10,428 bases of DNA from positions 1-10,428 of the forward strand of contig JALQUQ010000075.1 of NCBI GenBank assembly GCA_023263735.1, written 5' to 3'. The translations under genes were made by a program, and so were the position numbers. Shown here one piece after another: positions 1 to 7,120 of the stretch. Position 1 is the stretch's first letter; each line of letters opens with the position of its first letter. Below the pieces are notes generated by a model. It had not been told where the DNA came from and ran no database searches. It was given only the letters and a program-made list of their open reading frames with translations. This DNA is from Paracoccaceae bacterium (lineage in GTDB: Bacteria; Pseudomonadota; Alphaproteobacteria; Rhodobacterales; Rhodobacteraceae).

Positions 1-200
1 GCCTCCCCCGGCGCTGTTTGGATCAAGGCCGCAGCCGCATCAGGCGCGGCGGACGGGTCGTCGCCGGGCGTCGCGCGCCACAGCCCCATCCAGCCCAACA
101 TCTGCATGCCCATCGCCACTTGCGCCTGCATCACGATCATCGACGTCTTGATCGAAAGCTGAAGCCAGTCGCGCACCGAGGCCTGACCATAGGGCATCAT
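1..200 (-). CDS. Small Met-rich protein of the urease operon (partial, C-terminus beyond left edge)
   Basis: This is the 5' part of a reading frame that leaves the window at its left edge; 66 codons are visible. Reading starts at ATG 200 (a second ATG follows directly at 197), one base after the ureB stop codon, so translation is probably coupled to ureB. A GGGCGGG stretch at the end of ureB could serve as ribosome-binding site. The protein has no signal peptide. Roughly residues 12-42 form an amphipathic to hydrophobic segment unusually rich in Met, Gln and Trp, followed by an Ala/Pro/Asp-rich stretch. From memory, Rhodobacterales urease operons often carry a small protein here, between ureB and ureC, that automatic annotation calls 'antifreeze protein, type I'. 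That name reflects composition, not a shown function. I am fairly sure it is a gene, from its packing in the operon, but its function is unknown. Confidence 0.6.
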   Translation of the reverse strand, partial: MMPYGQASVRDWLQLSIKTSMIVMQAQVAMGMQMLGWMGLWRATPGDDPSAAPDAAAALIQTAPGE

Positions 201-201
201 G

Positions 202-507
202 CTAAAGCCCGCCCATGATCTTTTGATTGAAGCCATAGACGACCCGCCCACCCGACAAGGGCACCAGCCGCACCTCGCGGCTTTGACCGGGTTCGAAACG
301 AACGGCGGTGCCCGCCGGAATATCCAGCCGCTGGCCCCGCGCCGCATCGCGGTCAAACGACAGACCTTCGTTCGTTTCGGCAAAGTGGTAATGACTGCCC
401 ACCTGAACCGGCCGGTCGCCGGTATTGGCCACCATCAGCACCGTGACCGGGGCCGCCGGGTTCAGCGTCAGCTCCCCCTCGGCCGGGATGATTTCTCCGG
501 GGATCAT
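202..507 (-). CDS. ureB: Urease subunit beta
   Basis: This is the beta subunit of urease, the cytoplasmic nickel enzyme that hydrolyses urea to ammonia and carbamate. It packs with UreA and the catalytic UreC but carries no active-site residues. The 101-residue product has the usual length. It shows the family hallmarks MIPGEI at the N-terminus, [11 protein letters not shown] at residues 36-46, RFEPGQ at 70-75 and [10 protein letters not shown] at 90-99. The frame is open further upstream to 549, but the start at ATG 507 is preferred: it begins exactly where the family begins and is preceded by GGAGGAGG with a short spacer. That ribosome-binding site directly follows the TGA stop of ureJ, so the two genes are likely translationally coupled. 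ureC is expected beyond the left edge, after the small Met-rich gene. Confidence 0.97.
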   Translation of the reverse strand: MIPGEIIPAEGELTLNPAAPVTVLMVANTGDRPVQVGSHYHFAETNEGLSFDRDAARGQRLDIPAGTAVRFEPGQSREVRLVPLSGGRVVYGFNQKIMGGL

Positions 508-520
508 ATGCGCCTCCTCC

Positions 521-1072
521 TCAGGCCAGGGCAAGCGCGACGCCCGCACCGGCAGACAGGGCGCCCATCGCGCGAACGACGCCGGGCGTCAGGACCCGGG
601 ACAGACCCAGCCCCGCCAGATGAAGCGCGGCGGTCGAGAAGACGAAGCCCATGGCATAAAGGGCAAAACCTTGGGCCGGGGCTTCACTTCCGTGCGCCCA
701 GCCATGGGCAAGCCCGAACAGAGCAACCATCGCGACCGACAGCGGCAGCGCCGGACGCAGCGCAAGCGCGACCATGGAGCCAAGAACGACAAGCGAGGCA
801 AGGATCATCGGTTCCATCACTGTAAAACCCGGCAGCAAGGGGGCCAAAACGCCACCGGCAACCAGCGCGGAAACAAAGCCCAGCGGCACCATCCAGACCG
901 CCCGTCCGCCAAGGTTTGCCGCCAGCAGACCGACGGCCAGCATGGCAATGACATGGTCGGCGCCGGACAAGGGATGAACAAGGCCCGAAACAACACCGCC
1001 GTGATCAGAAAGACCATGGGCAAGGGACGTGGCCGGGGTCAGAACGGCAGCCAAGGTTAGCACTTTCTTCAC
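521..1072 (-). CDS. ureJ: HupE/UreJ family membrane protein, probable nickel permease
   Basis: This 183-residue integral membrane protein probably supplies nickel for urease. Residues 1-18 look like a cleavable signal peptide (Lys-Lys, hydrophobic core, then TSLAHG), so the mature protein would begin near a histidine. The rest is almost wholly hydrophobic and fits about six membrane segments. The family motif H-x5-D-H is present as HPLSGADH at residues 33-40, and a second His-rich motif, [11 protein letters not shown], lies at 120-130. In HupE of Rhizobium leguminosarum, a protein of this family, nickel transport has been shown; here it is inferred from the family and from the position between ureA and ureB. 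The start is GTG at 1072, preceded by AGGAG that overlaps the ureA TAG stop codon. A general metal-handling role other than nickel cannot be excluded. Confidence 0.9.
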   Translation of the reverse strand: MKKVLTLAAVLTPATSLAHGLSDHGGVVSGLVHPLSGADHVIAMLAVGLLAANLGGRAVWMVPLGFVSALVAGGVLAPLLPGFTVMEPMILASLVVLGSMVALALRPALPLSVAMVALFGLAHGWAHGSEAPAQGFALYAMGFVFSTAALHLAGLGLSRVLTPGVVRAMGALSAGAGVALALA

Positions 1073-1081
1073 GATCGGCTC

Positions 1082-1384
1082 CTATCGAATGGGATGGTGA
1101 ACGGTGACCAGTTTGGTCCCGTCGGGAAAGGTCGCTTCGACCTGAACGGAGTGGATCATCTCGGCGATGCCCTCCATACATTGGTCGCGGGTGATGACGG
1201 TGGCGCCCGCCTCCATCAGATCGGCCACGCTGCGGCCATCGCGGGCCCCTTCGACGACGTAATCTGTGATCAAGGCAATCGCTTCGGGGTGGTTCAGCTT
1301 GACGCCTCGGGCCAGCCGGTTGCGGGCGACCATGGCGGCAAGGCTGACCAGCAGCTTGTCCTTTTCGCGGGGGGTCAGGTTCAT
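1082..1384 (-). CDS. ureA: Urease subunit gamma
   Basis: This is the gamma subunit of urease, one of the two small structural subunits that assemble with UreC into the cytoplasmic holoenzyme. The 100-residue product matches the normal size. It begins [12 protein letters not shown], contains NHPEAIALI at residues 31-39, and ends with the typical [15 protein letters not shown]. The frame is open up to 1489, but that extension is out of family and lies inside ureD. The start at ATG 1384 is supported by AAGGAG just upstream, which overlaps the TGA stop of ureD. The start lies 10 bp after ureD and the stop lies 9 bp before ureJ, consistent with a single transcript. No unusual residues were seen. 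Confidence 0.97.
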   Translation of the reverse strand: MNLTPREKDKLLVSLAAMVARNRLARGVKLNHPEAIALITDYVVEGARDGRSVADLMEAGATVITRDQCMEGIAEMIHSVQVEATFPDGTKLVTVHHPIR

Positions 1385-1394
1385 GAAAACTCCT

Positions 1395-2228
1395 TCACAT
1401 CTGCCAGACGCGCGGCAGGGGTCGGCCCCGCCGCACCACGGCCAAGGCTTTGACGATTTGGCGGCGCAGGGGCCAACTGTCGGCGGCATGCGCCCGCAGG
1501 ATCAGCCGACCGGGCAAGGCCGAGGCGGCGGCGGTCACGCCCGGCTCATCCAACACCCGGCGCAGGGGCGTCAAAAGATCGGGCGCGTCATCGCAAATCA
1601 GGGCCAAGGTCGAAAAAGCCCTGACCCCGTTCAGCCCGGCGGGGCCGGTGGTCAAGGCGCGATCGGTCAACAACACGGGCTCGACCCAAAGCGGGGCGCC
1701 ATCGCGCGTCACTTCGCGCCAATCGCGCAGGAAAATCTCTTGCACCACCTCGCCCATCGCGGCGCGGCCCAGAACAACGGTTTCCAGGATCAGCCCACCC
1801 GCATCGCCGTGCAGCGCCAGACGAGTCTTGCGGTTCATCGCCGAGCGGTCAAACAGGATGGTCTCTTGCGGCAACCAATCCAGCCAGCCGCCCCGACCAA
1901 CGGTCAGATCCACCCGAACCTGTGCCGGGCCTTGGGTGCTTTTATAGGCGCGTTCGGCGGTTTGTGTGGTCGCGGTGACACTGAGCCCCGCGCCAACCGA
2001 CGCGGCATAAGACAGATGATCGCCCCCCGTCAGCCCGCCCGAGGTGTTCAGAAACACCGCCTCGGCGGCGCCGCCGATGTTGGGCAGGATGACCTTGGCC
2101 GATCCTTGCTGGCGCAGGCCCGTCAGGCGAAATCCGCTTGGGGCGGCCGCCAAAGCGACCGACGCCTCACCCCGACTGCGTTGCAGGCGAAGTGGCGGTT
2201 CGGCCGTGATTTCGACGGATTGATACAT
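1395..2228 (-). CDS. ureD: Urease accessory protein UreD
   Basis: UreD (UreH in some bacteria) is a urease maturation chaperone. It binds apo-urease and, with UreF and UreG, forms the complex that inserts nickel into UreC in the cytoplasm. The 277-residue length is normal. Family landmarks are [11 protein letters not shown] at about residues 60-70, [10 protein letters not shown] at 89-98 and WLPQETILF at 118-126. The start at ATG 2228 gives a full-length protein; the upstream GGCGAGG is a moderate ribosome-binding site. It is the first gene of the urease operon in the window. A 224-bp gap precedes it, so the operon promoter is expected there. The TGA stop runs into the ribosome-binding site of ureA. 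The partner genes ureE, ureF and ureG are not in the window and are expected to the left. Confidence 0.95.
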   Translation of the reverse strand: MYQSVEITAEPPLRLQRSRGEASVALAAAPSGFRLTGLRQQGSAKVILPNIGGAAEAVFLNTSGGLTGGDHLSYAASVGAGLSVTATTQTAERAYKSTQGPAQVRVDLTVGRGGWLDWLPQETILFDRSAMNRKTRLALHGDAGGLILETVVLGRAAMGEVVQEIFLRDWREVTRDGAPLWVEPVLLTDRALTTGPAGLNGVRAFSTLALICDDAPDLLTPLRRVLDEPGVTAAASALPGRLILRAHAADSWPLRRQIVKALAVVRRGRPLPRVWQM

Positions 2229-2452
2229 GAAGCCTCGCCCATACCTGCAAACCGCAGGCTGGTCCCAAGCGTAATCCCGCCCCGGCGCGCTTCAACGGGC
2301 AGCGGGCGATTTGCCCGGCACCCAGTCCAGAACGCATATTTTTTAATCAAATTTGGCCATCTTCGATGAACATTCGGGCGAACTGGCAACGGCTTTCATG
2401 CCCCGCCCGGTTTTTGAGCGGATTGCGCCGTTGAAATCGATGAATCGGGCGG
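2229..2452 (-). promoter_or_regulatory. Intergenic region upstream of ureD, probable urease promoter region
   Basis: This 224-bp gap lies between the iorB stop and the ureD start. It holds no convincing gene. A markedly AT-rich core at about 2336-2356 stands out from the GC-rich surroundings and is the most likely promoter site for the urease operon, but no good -35/-10 pair, sigma-54 site or NtrC palindrome could be assigned. A 7-bp inverted repeat (CCGCCCG at 2403-2409 and CGGGCGG at 2446-2452) directly follows the iorB stop. Its loop is about 36 nt and no T-run follows, so it is only a weak candidate for an iorB 3' structure. A short hairpin-forming repeat (CCTGC/GCAGG around 2246-2260) lies near ureD. 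Confidence 0.35.
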
Positions 2453-3994
2453 TCAGTTCACGGCAAAGCTGCGGATGGTGGCCAAGGCACCGTCCAAGGC
2501 CTTGCCTTCGGCATCTTGCAGGGCGGCTTCGCGCAGACGCCGCGCCCAATCGGCGGCATCCTCTCGCCCCTCGACCAAATCGATCCCAGCCATGACCCGG
2601 TCAAATTTCGACTGCCCCCGCGCATGGGTGTCGGAATAGCCCTTGATCAAGCGGCGGCAGCGCAGGATTTCAACACCCAAAGCGGGGTTGCGCCCATGGG
2701 CCTTGATCGCCCGGTCGAGCCATGCTTGCCAATGCGCCACCTCGATCGCATGGCGCAGGCTGCGGCGACGGCGGGGCCGAAGCCCGGCCAAGACATAAAG
2801 CATCATGAAATCGCGCAGACGGTCAGACCGGAGCCGACGCCCCTTGTTGATCCAGCGATCCAGCCGCACCATCCATTTCGGGCTGTTCATCACTTTTTGG
2901 CCCAAGGATTTCGGCAATTGGCCCACGATCTCTTCGGCGCGGGGATGCAGGAATTCGGTCACCTGAAGGATTTGGTCAGACCCGACGCCCATTTCCCCCG
3001 TGATATGCCCCCAGCGGCCCGAACGTGTTTTCAGATCGGCCACCCGGATCAAATCGTCGTAAACCATTGCGTTCGCAAGATATTTCGCCAGCTCGGCAGT
3101 GAATAGGAACGGGGCTGTATCCCGTTTGGCCTGCGCAAGCAGGGTGTCCAGATACTCGGCCCCATAGGCGATGTCCTGAAAATCGACCACCTTTTTCAAA
3201 CCGGCCATGGCGATGTCTTGGGCCGGGGCGGGCAGGTCTTGGACCCGTGCGGCCAAGGCCGTCCATGCGGCCATCAACCGGGCGGGCACGCAAAGATCGG
3301 GGGCAAGGGCGGGCGCAGGCGTCGATGGGGCAACCGGGGCCGCCCCCTGTTGTGCTGCGGCAAATCCGGCCTCGAACGCGCGAAGCGAGCGATCAATCCC
3401 CTTGCCCCCGGCGCGGATGACGGCTGCGAAATCCTCTTTGGCAAAGGGCAAACTGCCAGAGGCGGCCAAGGCCCCGAACAGGCTGGCCGATATGACCGAG
3501 CCCTGTTCTTGGGCGACAGCTTCGAAATCGGCGGCAACCAAAAGGCGGGCCTGATCGGTGATCGCAGACATCACCTCATCGCGCGAGGTGATGCCATCCC
3601 CCGGCACGATCTTTTCCGACACCGCCAAGACACGGTGGGTTGACGCGATCAGCGTGGTTCGGTCGGGCGTGACAAAGCCGCGCAAGACCGCCCGCCCCGC
3701 CTCGGCCAGTTCGGCCGCGATCAGGATATCCACATCCCCCGCGGCGGGCATCAGACCAAACACCGGGTTTCCGCTGCTGGCTGGGCACATCTCGATATAA
3801 TAGACCGTGGCCCCGGTGCGCTGTGCCACCCCCGCCACGCTGGTGCCCTGCACCCGCCAGCCGGCGGCGCGGGCCATATCTTCGATCCAAGACATCAGAA
3901 CGCCGCCGCCCTGCCCGCCCACGGCCAGCACCGCCAGACGGATCAGCCCGTCCAGTGTCTGCGTCCCCTCGCCCAAACGCGGTACGATTGTCAT
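2453..3994 (-). CDS. iorB: Indolepyruvate ferredoxin oxidoreductase beta subunit, long form with C-terminal extension
   Basis: This is the small-subunit partner of IorA. The complex oxidatively decarboxylates aryl-pyruvates such as indolepyruvate or phenylpyruvate to aryl-acetyl-CoA in the cytoplasm, passing electrons to ferredoxin or a similar acceptor. Residues about 18-215 form the gamma-type domain of 2-oxoacid oxidoreductases, with the loop AVGGQGGGVL near 24-33 and TSVAGVAQRTGATVYYIEM at 51-69. An Ala/Pro linker (about 216-233) leads to a further 280 residues without recognisable cofactor motifs, rich in Arg and Trp. From memory this matches the DUF6537 region of long proteobacterial IorB proteins; archaeal IorB has only about 200 residues. 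The start at ATG 3994 overlaps the iorA TGA by 4 bp (ATGA). An open extension to 4081 lies within iorA and is not used. The true 2-oxoacid substrate is not shown by the sequence. Confidence 0.9.
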   Translation of the reverse strand: MTIVPRLGEGTQTLDGLIRLAVLAVGGQGGGVLMSWIEDMARAAGWRVQGTSVAGVAQRTGATVYYIEMCPASSGNPVFGLMPAAGDVDILIAAELAEAGRAVLRGFVTPDRTTLIASTHRVLAVSEKIVPGDGITSRDEVMSAITDQARLLVAADFEAVAQEQGSVISASLFGALAASGSLPFAKEDFAAVIRAGGKGIDRSLRAFEAGFAAAQQGAAPVAPSTPAPALAPDLCVPARLMAAWTALAARVQDLPAPAQDIAMAGLKKVVDFQDIAYGAEYLDTLLAQAKRDTAPFLFTAELAKYLANAMVYDDLIRVADLKTRSGRWGHITGEMGVGSDQILQVTEFLHPRAEEIVGQLPKSLGQKVMNSPKWMVRLDRWINKGRRLRSDRLRDFMMLYVLAGLRPRRRRSLRHAIEVAHWQAWLDRAIKAHGRNPALGVEILRCRRLIKGYSDTHARGQSKFDRVMAGIDLVEGREDAADWARRLREAALQDAEGKALDGALATIRSFAVN

Positions 3995-6129
3995 GCGCCC
4001 ACCTCGACCCTTTTGGCCCGCCGCCGGTCTTGCAGCCACGAAATCACCCGCTTGCGCAGGCCCGCCAGCCGCCTTTCCCACCGATGGGGGTTATGCACCA
4101 CGTCGGCACGGTAAAAACTGGGGCACAGAATGGCCGCATCGGCCACCTCGCCACAATTGCCGCAGCCCACACAATTCTGATCGATATGGGCGACCGGATC
4201 GTCGCGCAGCGGGTCTTTCGTCACCTTGAGAGACAGCGACGGGCACCCCGACAACCGCATGCAGGCGTGATCGCCGGTGCAGATCGCCTCATCCACCCCA
4301 AAGCGCGGGGCAGCGACTCGGCGCCCCTCGCGGATCGCCTGTTGACGCAAGGGTTTTTCCCGGCGCTGCTTGTTCAGCATACATTCCGAACTGGCGATCA
4401 CCACCTTTGGCCCCTTGGCATCCGTGGTCAGCGCCTCGGTCAACACCCGTTTCAGGCGCGGCACGTCATAGGTGCGGTCCACCTCGGCCACCCAGTTGAC
4501 CCCCACCCCTTTCATCGCCTGCGCAATCGGGTGTTTGGTCCGCCGCGAGGGGTTATCGGCCCGGCTTGACAACACATCCTGCCCGCCGGTTGCGGCCGTG
4601 TAAAAGTTGTCCACCACAACGACCACGCCGTCCGATTTGTTGTAGACCGCATTGGTCATCGACGACGACAGGCCCGAATGCCAGAACCCGCCATCCCCGA
4701 TGATGGAAATCGGGCGCTTCTCTCCCCCGCCGTCAAAGGCCCCGTTCGACGCGGGCCCCAAGCCGAAACCCATGGTTGCCCCTCCAATGCCAAACGGAGG
4801 AAGCGTGCCAAACAGGTGGCACCCGATATCGGCCGCCACATGATGCGGGCCAAGATCCTCTTGCACCAGTTTCATCGCCGCAAAGATCGGACGTTCGGGG
4901 CAGCCCACGCAAAACCCGGGCGGGCGGATCGGCACCGATTTCGCCAGATCGGGGGGAACCGGACGATCCTGGTTCGGGGCGCGAATGCGGTCGGGCAAAA
5001 GCTCGGGCGCGGCGCGGCGCAAAAAGCCTTCGATCGCCTCCAGCATGACCGCGCCGGTATATTCGCCCGCCATCGGGAAAATATCCTTGCCATGCAGCGC
5101 GACCGAGGCCCCGGCCCGATACAGGATGGTGGACAGACCCTGTTCCAGAAACTCGGGTTGCCCCTCCTCCACCACCAAAAGCGCCGATTTGCCCGCCGCA
5201 AACCCCAAGACCTGATCGGGCAGCAGCGGATAGGCCACGTTCAGGCAGTAGATGGGCACCTGCGTGTTGCCCACCAGATCGCACAGCCCCAGCCGTTGCA
5301 GCGCCCGCACCACCCCGTTGTAATGCCCACCCAGACAGATGATGCCAACGGGCCCGTCGGCCCCGAACACCTCGTTCAAACCATTCTCGCGGATGAATTT
5401 TTCGGCGGCCGGGCGGCGGTGTTCCACCTTTTCCTTTTCCTGAACATAAGACATCGGCGGCAAGACGACGCGCGTCATATCGGCCTTTGGGTTCGACAAG
5501 GCCGCGCGCACCGTCAGCGGCGGGGCCATGTTGTCTTGGGTGGCGAAACTGCCCGTCACATGACACGACCTGATGCGCAGGGTCATCATCACCGGGGTGT
5601 TCGAGGCTTCGGACAGATGAAACGCATCGCCCACCGCCTTGACCATCGATTCCAGATTGGGCCGTGGGTCAAGCATCCAGAATTGTGATTTCAGGGCAAA
5701 GGCATAGGAACGTTCCTGCATGATCGAGGAACCTTCGCCATAATCCTCGCCCATGATGATCAGGGCCCCGCCCCGCACCCCGGCCGAGGACAGATTGGCC
5801 AGCGCATCCGAGGCCACATTGACCCCAACCGGCCCCTTGAAGGTGACGGCCCCCCGAATGGGGTAATTCACGCTGGCCGACAGCATCGCCGCCGCAGCGG
5901 CCTCATTCGCGTTGGATTCAAACCGCACGCCCAATTCGGCCAGCAAGTCCTGCGCATCGGCCAGAACATCCATCAGATGGCTGACGGGCGCCCCCTGATA
6001 CCCCCCCACATAGCCCACGCCATTTTCCAACAGGGCTTTGGTGATGGCCAAAATCCCCTCACCCGTAAAGGTGTCGCCCGCGCCTTTGCGCAAATGGGCG
6101 ACTTCGGCGGTAAAGCTGCGTTCGGCCAC
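3991..6129 (-). CDS. iorA: Indolepyruvate ferredoxin oxidoreductase alpha subunit
   Basis: This 712-residue, thiamine-diphosphate-dependent subunit works with IorB to oxidise aryl-pyruvates to aryl-acetyl-CoA. The N-terminal third is the pyrimidine-binding domain (GYQGAPVSHL near 43-52, ESNANEAAAAA at 71-81). A middle domain follows. The cofactor-binding domain has CVGCPERP at 407-414, the GDG motif as IIGDGGFWHSG at 476-486, and DNFYTAATGGQD at 507-518. The C-terminus is ferredoxin-like: Cys 653, 656, 659 and 669 make an intact C-x2-C-x2-C-x9-CP set. The other set is spaced C-x5-C-x5-CP (617, 623, 629), a spacing I recall from other long-form IorA proteins. The start chosen is GTG 6129, six bases after GGGAGGAG. 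An in-frame TTG at 6153 lies upstream of that ribosome-binding site and is rejected. The gene follows the IclR-type regulator in the same direction after 90 bp. Confidence 0.92.
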   Translation of the reverse strand: MAERSFTAEVAHLRKGAGDTFTGEGILAITKALLENGVGYVGGYQGAPVSHLMDVLADAQDLLAELGVRFESNANEAAAAAMLSASVNYPIRGAVTFKGPVGVNVASDALANLSSAGVRGGALIIMGEDYGEGSSIMQERSYAFALKSQFWMLDPRPNLESMVKAVGDAFHLSEASNTPVMMTLRIRSCHVTGSFATQDNMAPPLTVRAALSNPKADMTRVVLPPMSYVQEKEKVEHRRPAAEKFIRENGLNEVFGADGPVGIICLGGHYNGVVRALQRLGLCDLVGNTQVPIYCLNVAYPLLPDQVLGFAAGKSALLVVEEGQPEFLEQGLSTILYRAGASVALHGKDIFPMAGEYTGAVMLEAIEGFLRRAAPELLPDRIRAPNQDRPVPPDLAKSVPIRPPGFCVGCPERPIFAAMKLVQEDLGPHHVAADIGCHLFGTLPPFGIGGATMGFGLGPASNGAFDGGGEKRPISIIGDGGFWHSGLSSSMTNAVYNKSDGVVVVVDNFYTAATGGQDVLSSRADNPSRRTKHPIAQAMKGVGVNWVAEVDRTYDVPRLKRVLTEALTTDAKGPKVVIASSECMLNKQRREKPLRQQAIREGRRVAAPRFGVDEAICTGDHACMRLSGCPSLSLKVTKDPLRDDPVAHIDQNCVGCGNCGEVADAAILCPSFYRADVVHNPHRWERRLAGLRKRVISWLQDRRRAKRVEVGA

Positions 6130-6165
6130 GGCAGGCTCCTCCCTTGGATGCAAGACCCATTTGGA

Positions 6166-6195
6166 ATGCTACGCTCAGATAGGCCGGGTTGGCAA
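6166..6195 (-). promoter_or_regulatory. Candidate sigma-70-type promoter for iorAB
   Basis: On the minus strand, TTGCCA (6195-6190; five of six bases match TTGACA) is followed after 18 bp by TAGCAT (6171-6166; four of six match TATAAT). It would place the transcript start near 6159, some 30 nt before the iorA GTG start. It lies in the 90-bp gap after the IclR-type gene, so iorAB could be expressed independently of that gene. The call rests on consensus matching alone; read-through from the regulator gene is the alternative. No KdgR-box-like site was seen in this gap. Confidence 0.35.
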
Positions 6196-6219
6196 ATCAA
6201 GCCTTTGATGACGCGCCCC

Positions 6220-7050
6220 TTATCGCGCCAAGGTCGAAACTGAAGGTTCTGCCCCGCGCGACAGATCAGGGCGATAGCCCAAGGCCTCGGACGCCTCGCG
6301 CGAAACCCGTTTCAACAGGGCTACAGTGTCGGCCTTTTTCGCCTCATCAAAGCGGAACAGCGGAAAGGCGATCGACATCGCCGCAATGGTCCGCCCCAGA
6401 TGATCAAAGATCGGGGCCGCCATGCAACGCACCCCGGCCTCGCTCTCTTCGATTTCTTCGGCATAGCCGCGCACCCGGCTTGCCACCAGATCGGCATAGA
6501 ACACCTCACGATCCAGAATGGTTCGGGGGGCGATCTTGGTCAGCACCAGCCGCGCCAGACGTTGGCGGATTTCATCATCGGGGCGCCATGCCAAAAGCGC
6601 CTTGCCCAACGAGGTTGAATGCAGCGGATTGCGCAGGCCAAGGGTCGATTTCATCGCAAGCGCATGGTGGCTGTCATATTTGTGGATATAGACCACGCGC
6701 TGATCGCGTTCGTCCAAGATCCCCAGATTGATCGACTCTCCGGTGGCGCGCGACAATTGGTTCATCGCCAGATCGGCCACCCGCATCAACGCACGCTGTT
6801 CATCAAGCGATCTTGCCCCCAGCGAAAACAGCTTGAGCGTCAGGCCATATTTTTCGGTTTCCGGGTCCTGAACCACATAGCCCATGTCGATCATCGTCTG
6901 AAGCAACCGATGCGCCGTCGCCTTGGATGTCATGGCCCGTTGCGCAAGTTCGGACAGGCCCGATTGGTGGTTTTCAACCAGCGCCTCCAACACCCCAAAG
7001 ACCTTGAGCACGGCGGCGACATTTTCGGTTTTCTGGCCAGAATCGGACAT
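6220..7050 (-). CDS. IclR-family transcriptional regulator, KdgR-like
   Basis: This 276-residue regulator has the two-part IclR layout. An N-terminal winged helix-turn-helix covers about residues 10-70 (helices around 31-53, including SKATAHRLLQTM). A C-terminal effector-binding domain covers about 85-255, with NPLHSTSLGKALLAW at 141-155 and GVRCMAAPIFDHLG at 206-219. From memory it resembles the E. coli/Dickeya KdgR repressor over most of its length, including VLKVFG, EKYxLTLKLFxLGAR and the NPLxST motif. KdgR represses pectin and uronate genes and releases DNA on binding 2-keto-3-deoxygluconate. The divergent GH105/ABC-transporter operon makes the same job likely here. The start at ATG 7050 gives a normal N-terminus, though its ribosome-binding site is weak. 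Predicted promoter and operator elements overlap immediately upstream, suggesting autoregulation. I infer a KdgR-like role but cannot prove orthology, so no symbol is given. Confidence 0.88.
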   Translation of the reverse strand: MSDSGQKTENVAAVLKVFGVLEALVENHQSGLSELAQRAMTSKATAHRLLQTMIDMGYVVQDPETEKYGLTLKLFSLGARSLDEQRALMRVADLAMNQLSRATGESINLGILDERDQRVVYIHKYDSHHALAMKSTLGLRNPLHSTSLGKALLAWRPDDEIRQRLARLVLTKIAPRTILDREVFYADLVASRVRGYAEEIEESEAGVRCMAAPIFDHLGRTIAAMSIAFPLFRFDEAKKADTVALLKRVSREASEALGYRPDLSRGAEPSVSTLAR

Positions 7051-7069
7051 CAGATCGCTTTCGAAAATT

Positions 7070-7088
7070 TATGAAACCGCATTTTGTT
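7070..7088. promoter_or_regulatory. KdgR-box-like operator
   Basis: The 19-bp stretch TATGAAACCGCATTTTGTT fits the KdgR-box consensus recalled from enterobacteria (AATRAAAYNNYRTTTYATT) at all but two of the seventeen defined positions: the first base and the A of the right arm. It overlaps the -10 element of the predicted promoter of the KdgR-like gene and lies 20 bp before its start codon, so bound protein would block that promoter. The surroundings are AT-rich, which raises the odds of a chance match. The case rests on position plus the identity of the adjacent regulator. Confidence 0.5.
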
Positions 7089-7109
7089 TTTTTGAACTTT
7101 TCCTGTCAA
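7081..7109 (-). promoter_or_regulatory. Predicted promoter of the KdgR-like regulator gene
   Basis: On the minus strand a perfect -35 hexamer, TTGACA (7109-7104), is followed after a 17-bp spacer by CAAAAT (7086-7081; four of six bases match TATAAT). The transcript would start near 7074, leaving a leader of about 24 nt before the ATG at 7050. The KdgR-box-like site covers the -10, consistent with autorepression. This is the best-matching promoter in the window. Confidence 0.5.
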
Positions 7110-7120
7110 GCCGTAAGAAA

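Noticed and set aside
1266..2369. A 367-codon plus-strand open frame opposite ureD and ureA
   Set aside because: Low-complexity Gln/Arg/Gly-rich translation, antisense to well-conserved urease genes, with no ribosome-binding site.
2353..2452. Possible short coding remnant in the ureD-iorB gap, on either strand
   Set aside because: The plus-strand frame has a TTG start, no ribosome-binding site, and quickly runs into antisense of iorB. The minus-strand frame overlaps the iorB end. No family was recognised.
2403..2452. Rho-independent terminator after iorB
   Set aside because: The 7-bp arms enclose a loop of about 36 nt and no T-run follows on the minus strand.
4678..5688. A 336-codon plus-strand open frame opposite iorA
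   Set aside because: His/Arg/Gln-rich translation without recognisable motifs, fully antisense to iorA whose domains are intact.
6130..6153. TTG start for iorA at 6153
   Set aside because: The strong GGGAGGAG ribosome-binding site lies inside this extension and is correctly spaced for GTG 6129.
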